From Paenibacillus_AR mesotrionivorans (GTDB taxonomy: Bacteria > Bacillota > Bacilli > Paenibacillales > NBRC-103111): 64,000 nucleotides of DNA. How positions within the stretch are numbered: position 1 is the stretch's first letter; every line of letters starts with the position of its first letter. The stretch lies in contig NZ_JBJURJ010000028.1 of assembly GCF_046098205.1 (NCBI RefSeq), positions 14,941 through 78,940 of the forward strand. The letters run 5' to 3'. Positions 41,814 through 49,825 of this stretch are shown here, piece by piece. The translations under genes were made by a program, and so were the position numbers. The notes below the pieces were generated by a model. That model saw only the letters and a list, made by a program, of their open reading frames with translations. It made no database searches and was not told the origin of the DNA.

Positions 41814-43040
41814 ATGCAATCGGGAAACAAACGCAGCCGCCAATACATGTATACCCTGTTCCTGGGCCTTGTGACCGCCGCTTTCGTCGTTTCGGTCATC
41901 ACTTACCCCGAACAAGCCTTCCAAGCCTCCCTCTCGGGGCTCCGTCTGTGGTGGGATTGGGTGTTCCCTGCGCTTCTGCCCTTTTTTATCATGACGGAGC
42001 TGCTTCTGGGCTTTGGCCTTGTTCATGGTTTGGGTGTATTCCTGGAGCCGCTGATGCGGAGGGTCTTCCGCCTTCCCGGCTCAGGAGGCTGGGTGCTGGC
42101 GTCAGGTATTGCCGGCGGCTACCCCTTATCTGCTGACGCTGCGGCCAAGCTGAGCCAGCAGCACGGGGTGAGCTCCGCCGAAGCAGAGAGACTGGCGGCA
42201 CTGGGCCACTTGGCCAATCCCATGCTGATTGTGGGTGTAGTGGGTGCAGGCTTTTTGCACAGCCCCGAAAGCGGTATCTTACTGGCCATCATCCATTATC
42301 TGTCCGCCATTATGGCCGGCTTCTGCACGCGTCAGCGGGGTAAAGAAGCACCGCGTGCGTCCACTGTTCGCCTCCGCCGCCTTCCGCATAAGGCCCTCCG
42401 CGCCATGGAGGAAGCCCGCCTCAATGACGGCCGCGTTTTCGGCAAAATGCTGGGTGACTCCGTCACCCAGTCCATTTATGCCCTGCTTCTCATCGGCGGT
42501 CTGATCATGGCTTTTTCCGTAGCCGTGCGGCTGGCCGGGTTATTCCTGGGATCAAGCCCCGCCGCCCAGTGGTTCCTCCAGCTGGCCCCCGGCGTGCTGG
42601 AGCCCCATCTCGGCGCCTATGCATACAGCACAATCACCTCTTGGGCGCCTGCCCTCCGCGCGGCCGCCATCGGTGCCGCTTTGGCGTGGAGCGGTCTGTC
42701 GGTTCACGCCCAGGCAATGGGCTTCATGCAGCCTGCCGGGCTGCGCTACCTGCCCTTCCTCCGCTTCCGGCTGCTGCACAGCGCCCTTGCAGCGGTCCTT
42801 ACTTTGCTGGTCTGGCAGCCCCTGACCGGCTTTATTCAAGGCACGGAAACGGTGTTTTCTCCGATTAACGGCTGGGAAACAGCCTCACGGCTGGGCGAAG
42901 CCTTCGGGCTGCGGGAGATGGGAGCCGTGTGGGGCGCATCTCTCATCCTGCTGGGGTTAGTGCTGGGTGTGATGCTCCTGCTCTCTTTGCTCATCCGGCT
43001 CTTGGAGCAGGCTGCCGCTGCGGGCCGGCGTCCCCGGTAG
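41814..43040 (+). CDS. ylbJ: Sporulation integral membrane protein YlbJ
   Basis: The 408-residue protein has about eight membrane helices and the YlbJ signatures 'LRLWWDWVFPALLPFFIMTE' (about 40-60), 'ASGIAGGYPLSADAAAKLSQ' (about 96-115) and 'LGHLANPMLIVGVVGAGF'. In B. subtilis YlbJ is under sigma-E control and is needed for proper cortex formation in the mother cell. The ATG at 41814 has GGAAGG 9 bases upstream. It is next to the sepM-like gene, as in Bacillus. The C-terminus is basic and cytoplasmic. Confidence 0.92.
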   Translation: MQSGNKRSRQYMYTLFLGLVTAAFVVSVITYPEQAFQASLSGLRLWWDWVFPALLPFFIMTELLLGFGLVHGLGVFLEPLMRRVFRLPGSGGWVLASGIAGGYPLSADAAAKLSQQHGVSSAEAERLAALGHLANPMLIVGVVGAGFLHSPESGILLAIIHYLSAIMAGFCTRQRGKEAPRASTVRLRRLPHKALRAMEEARLNDGRVFGKMLGDSVTQSIYALLLIGGLIMAFSVAVRLAGLFLGSSPAAQWFLQLAPGVLEPHLGAYAYSTITSWAPALRAAAIGAALAWSGLSVHAQAMGFMQPAGLRYLPFLRFRLLHSALAAVLTLLVWQPLTGFIQGTETVFSPINGWETASRLGEAFGLREMGAVWGASLILLGLVLGVMLLLSLLIRLLEQAAAAGRRPR

Positions 43041-43097
43041 CGGGACGGTGAAAGCCCCACTCTTTTCTGCGCACGGTAAACAAACACGTTGAATCTC

Positions 43098-43280
43098 TAA
43101 CGGACCACAGCGCCGTTATTTGCACCTAAAACGGAGTTGTGGAATTCTAACGGACAGCAGCGCCGCTATTAGCCCCGGCCCCTGCTCTTTCCGGTCATTT
43201 TAGCCAGAATAGCGGCTGTAGCCGCCGTTAGAATTTCAAAAGCGTCAAATCCGCGCCAATAACGGCTGTGGCTTCCGTTA
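43098..43280. repeat. Tetramer of TAACGG-type hairpins (second array)
   Basis: Four 21-bp palindromes (TAACGG...CCGTTA or TAGCGG...CCGTTA) have centres near 43108, 43158, 43220 and 43270: spacings 50, 62, 50. The first two read TCTAACGGAC...CGTTATT and the last two are their reverse complement, so the whole element is a larger dyad centred near 43189. A lone half-copy follows at 43314-43323. It fills the gap between the converging ylbJ and coaD genes. Confidence 0.88.
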
Positions 43281-43333
43281 GCTCTTGAGCTCCAACGTTT
43301 GGTTCAGCCCTGACTTCCGTTAGCTCTTCCGCT

Positions 43334-43846
43334 CTACCGCTTGCGCAGCTCCTCGAACTTGGTCCGCAGGGCTTTCTCCACCACCTCCGGCACCAGATCC
43401 TCCACAGGACCGCCGAACATGGCCACCTGCTTGACCACACTGGAGCTCAGATAGGAATATTGGGTGCTGGACATCATAAAGAACGTTTCAATTTCATCCG
43501 AAAGCTTCCGGTTTACGGATGCCATCTGCATCTCATATTCAAAGTCCGAAACTGCCCGCAGTCCTTTAATGATGACATGGGCGTTTTTTTTGTGGATATA
43601 ATTCACCAGCAGATCATCAAAGCCGTCTATTTCCACATTGGGGATATCCCTGGTTACCTCTACCAGAAGCTCCATCCGCTGCTGCACCGTGAATAACGGG
43701 GACTTGCTGGCATTGTTCAGCACCGCCACAATCACCTTATCGAATACCTCCGCCGCACGGTGGATAATATCCAGGTGACCGTAAGTCACCGGATCGAAGC
43801 TTCCCGGACAGACAGCAATGGTTGGCTCATGCCCCAAACGTTTCAT
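43334..43846 (-). CDS. coaD: Phosphopantetheine adenylyltransferase
   Basis: CoaD makes dephospho-CoA from 4'-phosphopantetheine and ATP. The 170-residue protein has 'AVCPGSFDPVTYGHLDIIHR' (about 11-30, with the T/HxGH nucleotidyltransferase motif), 'VIVAVLNNASKSPLFTVQQR', 'VIIKGLRAVSDFEYEMQMAS' and 'YSYLSSSVVKQVAMFGG'. The ATG at 43846 has GGAG 9 bases upstream. It is downstream of rsmD on the same strand, the conserved order, with 167 bases between them. Confidence 0.96.
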   Translation of the reverse strand: MKRLGHEPTIAVCPGSFDPVTYGHLDIIHRAAEVFDKVIVAVLNNASKSPLFTVQQRMELLVEVTRDIPNVEIDGFDDLLVNYIHKKNAHVIIKGLRAVSDFEYEMQMASVNRKLSDEIETFFMMSSTQYSYLSSSVVKQVAMFGGPVEDLVPEVVEKALRTKFEELRKR

Positions 43847-44013
43847 CGAAATACACTCCTTTTTTCAGCCGCGTTTCTATGTAATCGTGCCGGGGCCTCA
43901 TAACGGGGCATCCAGCAATGATCGAATATCGGAAATTCCCTACAAGCGCCTTAATCGGCTTCGGGGTTCCATAACATCCTCCGGCCTGCGGCAGGGGCCG
44001 TGTTATTCGAAAC

Positions 44014-44601
44014 TCAGGATTCCATTCCTTGCGGCAAATCCTCGTGCTGATAATCATAAATCGCTACGGCCGTCTCCCCATAAAGGGCGAGCTTGCGGCA
44101 TACAAACGGACCGAAGGCCTCCGGATAACGGAAATCCGAAGCATGCTCCACCAGCACCACCGCCTCCGGAGCAAGCAGCCCGAGGCTATGCATCTCCCCC
44201 ATCAGCTTGTCCGCTGTTTTCATACGGTACGGAGGATCGAGAAATACCAGCGCAAAGCGGTTTTCGCTTTCCTTCTTGGCCAGCACCTTCAGCGCACGCT
44301 CCGCTTCATTGCGGTAAACCTCCGCCTCCTGCTCCAGCCGGCATGCCGCCAGATTCTCACGGACCACGTCGATGCTCTTTTTGTCCATATCCACAAACAC
44401 AGCCCGGTCCATCCCGCGACTCAATGCCTCAATCCCCAAACCGCCGGTACCGGCAAACAGATCCAGGACTATCCCCCCGTCAAAATAAGGCCCGATCATG
44501 CTGAATATGGCTTCCTTCACCTTATCCGTGGTGGGCCGGGTTCCCATGCCGGGAACAGCCTTCAGATGCCGGCCCTTGGCCGTACCCGAAATGACTCTCA
44601 T
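44014..44601 (-). CDS. rsmD: 16S rRNA (guanine-966-N2)-methyltransferase
   Basis: The 195-residue SAM-dependent methyltransferase has 'MRVISGTAKGRHLKAVPG' at its N-terminus, 'TRPTTDKVKEAIFSMI', the SAM motif 'VLDLFAGTGGLGIEALSRG' (about 44-62) and the catalytic 'LVFLDPPYRMK' (D/NPPY, about 124). The ATG at 44601 has AGGAG 11 bases upstream. It precedes coaD, as in many Firmicutes. Confidence 0.94.
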   Translation of the reverse strand: MRVISGTAKGRHLKAVPGMGTRPTTDKVKEAIFSMIGPYFDGGIVLDLFAGTGGLGIEALSRGMDRAVFVDMDKKSIDVVRENLAACRLEQEAEVYRNEAERALKVLAKKESENRFALVFLDPPYRMKTADKLMGEMHSLGLLAPEAVVLVEHASDFRYPEAFGPFVCRKLALYGETAVAIYDYQHEDLPQGMES

Positions 44602-44939
44602 CTTTATTTTGCTCCTATTCTTGAGAAAACTGAAGTGCCCGGCCGCATGCAGATGGCCACACTTTCGTTGCTTATCGTACCATATCCGTATCCATTTTCC
44701 CAAAAATATTCTTGCCGCTCCTGTATAACATTTCCTGCAGTGGCAATGCTATTGATATCGGCATCCCCGGATGCCGGTTAACCGTGTGAAGGATTATGCG
44801 ACTTTTCTTCATAAGCCCTTCGTCCGGTTTCTCCTCTCCCATGATGGGGTGATTGGCAACAATTGCCCCGCTTGTTCTGGCTCATACACACAAAAACCCT
44901 TGCGGGACAAGGGTTTTGTATGACTCGGAGGGCGCGCCG
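44602..44939. other. Gap between rsmD and the rhomboid-like gene
   Basis: This 338-base gap has no supported gene. It contains the upstream region of rsmD and a hairpin at 44889-44919 that ends the rhomboid-like transcript. I see no other repeat or regulatory motif. Confidence 0.6.
44889..44919 (-). terminator. Terminator after the rhomboid-like gene
   Basis: ACAAAAACCCTTG-cggga... pairs with CAAGGGTTTTGT; on the minus strand TTTTTGTG follows the stem. It lies about 20 bases after the stop codon at 44940. Confidence 0.75.
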
Positions 44940-45635
44940 TTATTGCGGTGTCGCTCTATTTTTTTGTGAGGGACCTTTCATAAACGCCGAATGCAGCAAA
45001 CCTGCCGCAGCCCCCACTGCAAATCCCACAGCGTGCACGAATAAAGCGTCCACTCCAAACAGATTCACAGCAAGCAGGATAATGATTGCGGATTTTTCCT
45101 GTGCGGAAAGATTGGTCCTATGCTTATTCGCAACATGATACACCAGCCACATTCCAAAAAGCGCAAAGGTGCCTACAGAGGGTGAGAATGATATCAGCGG
45201 TTTATAGAGTCCGGCAAATAAACAGCCGTTGATTAGATAGCTTGCAAAGAGAACACTAAAGGTCAAACGCCCGCCTGCCTGTTTCTCCACACGTTTGCCT
45301 ATGAAGTGAACTGCCCAAATATTGAAATAAAGATGAAGGATTCCCGTATGGCCCAGCCCGTAGGTAAGCAACCGCCAGTATTCGTAATGGGACAAACTGT
45401 AATAATCCAGTGACAGGAATTCTGCCACAGGACCGTAGCCACCAAAAACAAGTCCCCCAAGCAATTTCATAGTAATGGGAGAAACCGCCAAATTAACGAC
45501 CGTATCACAAATGAATATCACAGCCCAGAGATAAATCAGGATACTGGTAACTTTGGTCCGGTGGGAAAAGGCGGCATATCCGGATAACGCGTTCATTGAG
45601 GCAAGCCCCGCTTTCACCCGTAAATGAATTTCCAT
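44940..45635 (-). CDS. Rhomboid-family membrane protein with an altered GxSG motif
   Basis: The 231-residue protein has about six membrane helices. It contains 'GLGHTGILHLYFNIWAVHFI' (rhomboid H-x4-H-x3-N motif), 'SPSVGTFALFGMWLV' at the position of the catalytic GxSGxxxG segment, and 'HAVGFAVGAAAGLLH' with the second catalytic His. By hand alignment the Ser is kept but the neighbouring glycines of GxSG are replaced by S-P-S-V, so protease activity is uncertain. The start at 45635 has no clear ribosome binding site; M14 is an alternative. A TACAAT lies just upstream. Confidence 0.75.
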   Translation of the reverse strand: MEIHLRVKAGLASMNALSGYAAFSHRTKVTSILIYLWAVIFICDTVVNLAVSPITMKLLGGLVFGGYGPVAEFLSLDYYSLSHYEYWRLLTYGLGHTGILHLYFNIWAVHFIGKRVEKQAGGRLTFSVLFASYLINGCLFAGLYKPLISFSPSVGTFALFGMWLVYHVANKHRTNLSAQEKSAIIILLAVNLFGVDALFVHAVGFAVGAAAGLLHSAFMKGPSQKNRATPQ

Positions 45636-45858
45636 ATTGGACCAAATTGTAGCATAATATCCTCATTTATCCCATCATTTTTTATTGATTTATTGGTCTG
45701 TACCATCAGACAATTCTTGTTTTCGCAAACGCATACATTTGTACTGCACAGCCCACATTGTCTCTCCTCATTTTATTCGAAAATTATAGGCCCGCCACTC
45801 TTTTCAAAGCCTTGCCTCCGGTGCTAAAATCGGGTTAATAACGTTGGGAGGGACTTGT

Positions 45859-46107
45859 ATGCGCGTGCATGATATCACACTGGCCAGTGACTTCTCCCCT
45901 GATGATTTGAAGCATATTTGTATGGATGCGGGCCGCTTCCATTCGGACATTGTGCTCTTAAGGCAGGATCTGGTGATCGATGTGAAAAGCCTGCTGGGCA
46001 TGATGACCTTTCCCCTGAAGAAGGGCTCCGTCATAACTATACGGACCCGGGGCAAGGATGAGGAGGAAGCGTTGGATTTTATGTGTAGATTAATGGAGCC
46101 TTGCTGA
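45859..46107 (+). CDS. HPr-like protein lacking the phosphoryl-accepting histidine
   Basis: The 82-residue protein aligns over its full length with HPr: 'FHSDIVLLRQDLVIDVKSLL' followed by 'GMMTFPLKKGSVITI' and 'GKDEEEALDFMCRLME'. Ser44 in 'VKSLLGMM' sits at the regulatory Ser46 position. The HPr active-site segment G-I/L-H-A-R-P is replaced by 'SDFSPDDLKH', so His15 is missing and it cannot take part in normal PTS transfer. Crh of Bacillus also lacks His15, but keeps the surrounding ARP sequence. A signalling role through Ser44 is possible. The ATG at 45859 follows GGGAGGG. Confidence 0.8.
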   Translation: MRVHDITLASDFSPDDLKHICMDAGRFHSDIVLLRQDLVIDVKSLLGMMTFPLKKGSVITIRTRGKDEEEALDFMCRLMEPC

Positions 46108-46134
46108 ACTCCGCTCTTATGCGGAGTTTTTTTT
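46108..46134 (+). terminator. Terminator after the HPr-like gene
   Basis: AACTCCGC-tcttat-GCGGAGTT followed by TTTTTT; the stem begins one base after the stop codon. Confidence 0.9.
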
Positions 46135-46150
46135 GTTTGCGCGAATTCCC

Positions 46151-46330
46151 AGCGGACTCCAGGGGCGTTATTTCGCGGAAAACCGGTGTTTTTTCATTGT
46201 AAAAGACAGGAGATCCGTTATTCGCATCAAAATCACCCGGATGAGCGCTTTCCAAAGCAAATAGCGTATCCTGTGTCCGTAAAACATAAAAATGGAGGAA
46301 AACCAGCCAAATAGCGTACCTACGGTCCGG
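46151..46330. repeat. Degenerate hairpin tetramer (third array)
   Basis: Four degenerate units are found with right arms or centres at about 46170 (GCGTTATT), 46220 (CCGTTATT), 46271 (AATAGCGT...TCCGTA) and 46321 (AATAGCGT...GTCCGG). Spacings are about 50, 61 and 50. As in the second array, the first pair is inverted relative to the second pair. The second unit has lost its left arm. Confidence 0.7.
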
Positions 46331-46505
46331 ATAGACGAGAGCCTCTCCTCCCTACACAAAAACATGCTCGCCTTGAGCGCCAACTCCAGTTCTCCCACCC
46401 GAAGCCGAATCAGCAAACGTCCTGCAATTCATCCGATACCTTCGTCTCCAACCGTGCTCCATCCGAACACTCGCTCGATACACCATCCGATATGCCCCGT
46501 CTACA

Positions 46506-46580
46506 CGCTGCCCCTATCCGCACCCGACATCCCATCTCTCTACCCCTCAAAACCGCTGCCCCTATCCGCACCCGGCATCC
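46506..46580. repeat. Direct repeat of 27 bp, period 48
   Basis: CGCTGCCCCTATCCGCACCC plus G(A/G)CATCC occurs at 46506-46532 and 46554-46580, identical except for one base. It lies just beyond the 3' end of hisC. Confidence 0.8.
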
Positions 46581-46594
46581 TGCAGCTCTACCAA

Positions 46595-47668
46595 TCAAAC
46601 CCGCTGCATCAGCGACTCCAGCACCTGCCACAGCCGCTCCATCTCACCGTCGGTTCCCACTGTGATGCGCAGCTTATCCCTCAGTCGGGGGTAATCAAAA
46701 TAGCGCACATACACCCCCTGATCCGACAGTCCTTCATACAGTCTCAGCGCTTCCTGCGCACCCCCTTCCTCCGGCATCCTGCACAAAAGAAAATTGGCGG
46801 AGCTGGGCAGCACCCTAAACCCCGCTCCTTCAAACCGCCGGGTATACATCTCGCGTGTGCGGATGATCCTGGCGGCGGTTTCCCGCAGGTAGTCTCTGTC
46901 CTGGAGTGAGGCCAAGGCCATACGTGCGCTTAGGGCATTCACGTTATAGATGTCCCGTCCCTTGTTCAAGGCCGCGATAAGCTCCGGAGCCGCCACACAA
47001 TAGCCAACCCGCGCACCGCATAAACTGTACGCCTTGGAAAATGTGCGGAGCACAATCAGATTGGCGCGTTTCTCCACCAGCTCCATGGCCGAGGAGCCGG
47101 CCGGGGCAAAATCCGTATACGCTTCGTCAATTACAACCAGTCCCCGGAACCGGCTCACCAGTTCCACCACACGTCCGCTCTCCAGCAAAAGTCCCGTAGG
47201 CGCATTGGGATTCACCAGGATGGCCGCTTGGCCTCCACTGGCCACCACCCTATCCACATCCACCTCATACCTGCTGTTCAGCGGAACCCGGCATACCTCC
47301 GCCCCCTGAGCCCAAGCGGCGGTCTGATACAGCCCAAAGGTGGGGTCAGGCAAGGAAACAGTGCCGCCCGCCCCCACAAACACCTTCATAATCAGCGAAA
47401 TCACCTCGCTGGAGCCGTTGCCGATGAAAACCTGGCCGGGAACCGTCCTGTGCATCGCTGCCAGGGCCGCCCGGAGCTCTTCCACACTTTCGCCGGGATA
47501 AAGCCGAAGCTCTGCCGGATCCGCCGACAGCAGAGCCTCCCGCACACGGGGGGAGGGCGGATACGGATTCTCATTCTGGTTCAGCTTTACCGCTGATTCC
47601 CCAGGACGGGGAGCCTTTCCCGTCTGATACCGGGGCAAATTGCGGATATGGGGAAGCACAAAGCTCAT
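46595..47668 (-). CDS. hisC: Histidinol-phosphate aminotransferase
   Basis: HisC is a PLP enzyme converting imidazole-acetol phosphate to histidinol phosphate; in Bacilli it often also acts in aromatic amino acid synthesis. The 357-residue protein has 'VKLNQNENPYPPSPRVREAL' (about 26-45), 'GNGSSEVISLIMKVFVG', 'ILVNPNAPTGLLLE', 'VIDEAYTDFAP' and the PLP Lys in 'LRTFSKAYSLCGARVGYC' (about 214). The ATG at 47668 has AGGAGG 8 bases upstream. It is divergent from the MocR-type gene, with 128 bases between them. No other his gene is near, so it may act in another pathway. Confidence 0.92.
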   Translation of the reverse strand: MSFVLPHIRNLPRYQTGKAPRPGESAVKLNQNENPYPPSPRVREALLSADPAELRLYPGESVEELRAALAAMHRTVPGQVFIGNGSSEVISLIMKVFVGAGGTVSLPDPTFGLYQTAAWAQGAEVCRVPLNSRYEVDVDRVVASGGQAAILVNPNAPTGLLLESGRVVELVSRFRGLVVIDEAYTDFAPAGSSAMELVEKRANLIVLRTFSKAYSLCGARVGYCVAAPELIAALNKGRDIYNVNALSARMALASLQDRDYLRETAARIIRTREMYTRRFEGAGFRVLPSSANFLLCRMPEEGGAQEALRLYEGLSDQGVYVRYFDYPRLRDKLRITVGTDGEMERLWQVLESLMQRV

Positions 47669-47715
47669 TTGGACAACCTCCTGCCATTTGGTTTATGCTA
47701 AGTGTATCCGCAAGT

Positions 47716-47775
47716 TGTCATCCGGAAAATATACAGATTTCGCATTTCCTGAGTGACAGATTATATAGAGTGTCA
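47716..47775 (+). promoter_or_regulatory. TGTCA/TGACA repeats between hisC and the MocR gene
   Basis: TGTCA occurs at 47716-47720 and 47771-47775, and its inverted form TGACA at 47754-47758. The inverted pair has 12 bases between arms, ending about 20 bases before the MocR start. MocR proteins typically bind repeated half-sites in such divergent gaps, so this is a candidate operator. Confidence 0.4.
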
Positions 47776-47796
47776 GCCAAAAAGGAGCATACCCGG

Positions 47797-49227
47797 ATGG
47801 ACATCACCCCCAAGCTTGACCTTACTTCCGGCGAGGCGTTGTACATGCAGCTGTACCGCAGCATCCGGGAGGATATGCTGCAGGGCCGGATTCCGGCGGG
47901 GGCGCGTCTCCCGTCCATCCGCAGCTTATGCCGGCGGCTTTGCTTAAGCCGGACACCGGTTGCACTTGCCTATGACCAGCTGCAAGCGGAGGGTTACGTG
48001 ATCAGCAAACCCCGCTCCGGACTCTTCGCGGCGGAGCTGCCTTCCATGGGGATATCCGGATCAACCATGGAGGCGCAATCCCCCGTTCCGCCCAAAAATG
48101 CGGAAGCTGCCGACGACTTCGGAACACCTCCCCTGGTGGACTTCAGCTACACAGCTGTGGACTTAAAGGCTTTTCCCGCCGTACGGTGGCGGCGTTTCCT
48201 GAACCGCAGCCTGCAGGCGGAAGCCAATCCCATCCTGCTCTACGGAAACCTCCAGGGGGAGCAGAGGCTGCGGGAGCAATTGGCCTCTTACCTGCACCAG
48301 ACCCGGGGCGTACGCTGCCAACCAGAGCAAATCGTCGTAGGGGCGGGAACCTACCATTCTCTGGATCTTGTGCTGCAGCTGTTGGAGGGGGAAGTGGACA
48401 TTCTGGCTTCCGAGGAATCGGTCAATACCGGGATCAAAGCCCTCTTCCGCCGCTTCGGCTATTCCGGCCGCTCCCTTGTGCCGCTCCCCCTAGAGCCGGA
48501 CGGAGTTTCTCTTTCCTCCCTAGCCGCTTCACCGGCCCAAGCCGTTTATTTGACTCCATCCCACCAATTTCCCTACGGGATGATTCTCTCCGCCGCCAAA
48601 CGGCTTCAGCTGCTGCAATGGGCGGAGTCCTGCAACGGTTATTTGATCGAGAATGATTATGACGGCGAATTCCGCTACGGAGGAGCACCGGTACCGTCTC
48701 TGCAAGGTATGGACCGGTCCGGCCGGGTGATCTATGTGGGAACCTTCTCCCGGGCGCTGACTCCCTCCTTCAGGCTGAGCTACCTGGTTCTGCCCTGGGA
48801 GCTGGTGAAACGCTTCAAACAAGGAGGGCACAGCTATGACCAGCTGGCTTCTCCGCTTTTTCAGGAGACATTGCGGCTGTTTATGGAGAACGGGGAGCTG
48901 GAACGCCATATGCGGCGGATGCGGGTGGTTTACGAGCATAAACATACCGTCCTGATGAGGGAGCTTCACAACAGCTTCGGAGACCGGCTGCAGGTGATCG
49001 GGGCAGGCTCCGGCCTGCACGTGCTGGTGAAGCTGTCCTCCGGCGGGGAGGAAGCAGATATGATCCGGAAGGCTGCCCGCTGCGGCATAACAGTGTATCC
49101 GGTATCGGCGTATGCCCTGACGGTACACAAAAAAGCCGAAGGCTCCGTTTTATTGGGCTTCGGCGGTTTGGATACGGAGGCCATCCACACAGGTGTGCGT
49201 CTGTTGGCTCAGGCCTGGCTTCCGTAG
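47797..49227 (+). CDS. MocR-type regulator: GntR HTH fused to an aminotransferase domain without the PLP lysine
   Basis: The 476-residue protein starts with a GntR winged-helix ('GEALYMQLYRSIREDMLQGR', 'ARLPSIRSLCRRLCLSRTPV', about 12-75), then a fold-type I aminotransferase domain ('GAGTYHSLDLVLQLLEGE', 'LTPSHQFPYGMILSAAKR', 'IENDYDGEFRYGGAPVPSLQ'). This is the MocR/GabR/PdxR layout. The usual GTFSK-xLxP segment reads 'VGTFSRALTPSFRLSYLVLP': Arg319 (codon CGG) replaces the lysine that forms the PLP aldimine. It may still bind PLP loosely or another effector. The ATG at 47797 has AAGGAG 9 bases upstream. Confidence 0.88.
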   Translation: MDITPKLDLTSGEALYMQLYRSIREDMLQGRIPAGARLPSIRSLCRRLCLSRTPVALAYDQLQAEGYVISKPRSGLFAAELPSMGISGSTMEAQSPVPPKNAEAADDFGTPPLVDFSYTAVDLKAFPAVRWRRFLNRSLQAEANPILLYGNLQGEQRLREQLASYLHQTRGVRCQPEQIVVGAGTYHSLDLVLQLLEGEVDILASEESVNTGIKALFRRFGYSGRSLVPLPLEPDGVSLSSLAASPAQAVYLTPSHQFPYGMILSAAKRLQLLQWAESCNGYLIENDYDGEFRYGGAPVPSLQGMDRSGRVIYVGTFSRALTPSFRLSYLVLPWELVKRFKQGGHSYDQLASPLFQETLRLFMENGELERHMRRMRVVYEHKHTVLMRELHNSFGDRLQVIGAGSGLHVLVKLSSGGEEADMIRKAARCGITVYPVSAYALTVHKKAEGSVLLGFGGLDTEAIHTGVRLLAQAWLP

Positions 49228-49688
49228 ATAGGGCGTCTTTCTAGATTCTCTTCATTTTCATGTTGATAAAATTCCTTCCATTCGTCTTCGCTGCAGAAGC
49301 TGCAGCTGGCCAGCACCTGGTTATGCCTAAGCCGGATGGACAGCATATGGATATGGCTTAACAGCTGCTCCCGCAGCATATCATCCAGGACAAACTCCAC
49401 CCCATATTCATATATTCCGCTTGGCAGCAGCTGCTTCCGGAGTACACAGCCCAGAAGCTTCAGCTTGGAGTGGAACAGCTCGATATCAAACTCCAGCAGC
49501 AGACTTTCCAGAAGGGGCAAATCCAGTCGGGAGTGCATCCTGATCCCGCCTGCGCTGATATCCGCTATATAGGTGGTTCCGTTGTTGGAGAGCAGCTGCG
49601 TATTGTTGAAGCCGATGATTCGGAATTTGGCCGCCAGCGGAACTTGGAGGGTCAGCCGGTAGAATTGCCGTTTGTTCGGGGTCGCCAT
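49209..49688 (-). CDS. PilZ-domain protein
   Basis: The 159-residue protein has the PilZ c-di-GMP signature: 'KRQFYRLTLQVPLAAKF' near the N-terminus (RxxxR) and 'YIADISAGGIRMHSRL' (D/NxSxxG) about 35 residues later. The C-terminus ('REQLLSHIHMLSIRLRHNQV') is helical. It probably changes behaviour in response to c-di-GMP, for example motility or exopolysaccharide production; the partner is unknown. The ATG at 49688 has CGGAG 6 bases upstream. Its 3' end overlaps the converging MocR gene by 19 bases. Confidence 0.85.
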   Translation of the reverse strand: MATPNKRQFYRLTLQVPLAAKFRIIGFNNTQLLSNNGTTYIADISAGGIRMHSRLDLPLLESLLLEFDIELFHSKLKLLGCVLRKQLLPSGIYEYGVEFVLDDMLREQLLSHIHMLSIRLRHNQVLASCSFCSEDEWKEFYQHENEENLERRPIYGSQA

Positions 49689-49778
49689 CAAGCACTCCGC
49701 TCCTTATCTCAGATATGTATAAAGTCCTGATCCTTTGCGCCTATACAACAGGGTAATATAGGTCCAAGGAATAATCAA

Positions 49779-49818
49779 GCCCGCTTTTGGCAGCTTCATG
49801 GAGAAGTGCGCAAGCGGG
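49779..49818 (-). terminator. Probable terminator after the 62-residue gene
   Basis: Minus-strand GCCCGCTTGCGCA... pairs with ...AAAAGCGGGC around a longer loop, followed by TTGATTATT. Confidence 0.55.
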
Positions 49819-49825
49819 CCTGCTT

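Larger units (their letters stand above)
46135..46594. other. Noncoding region with two repeat types, no gene
   Basis: This 460-base gap between the HPr-like gene and hisC holds the third hairpin tetramer (46151-46330) and a 27-bp direct duplication (46506-46532, 46554-46580). No open reading frame is convincing. Confidence 0.7.
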
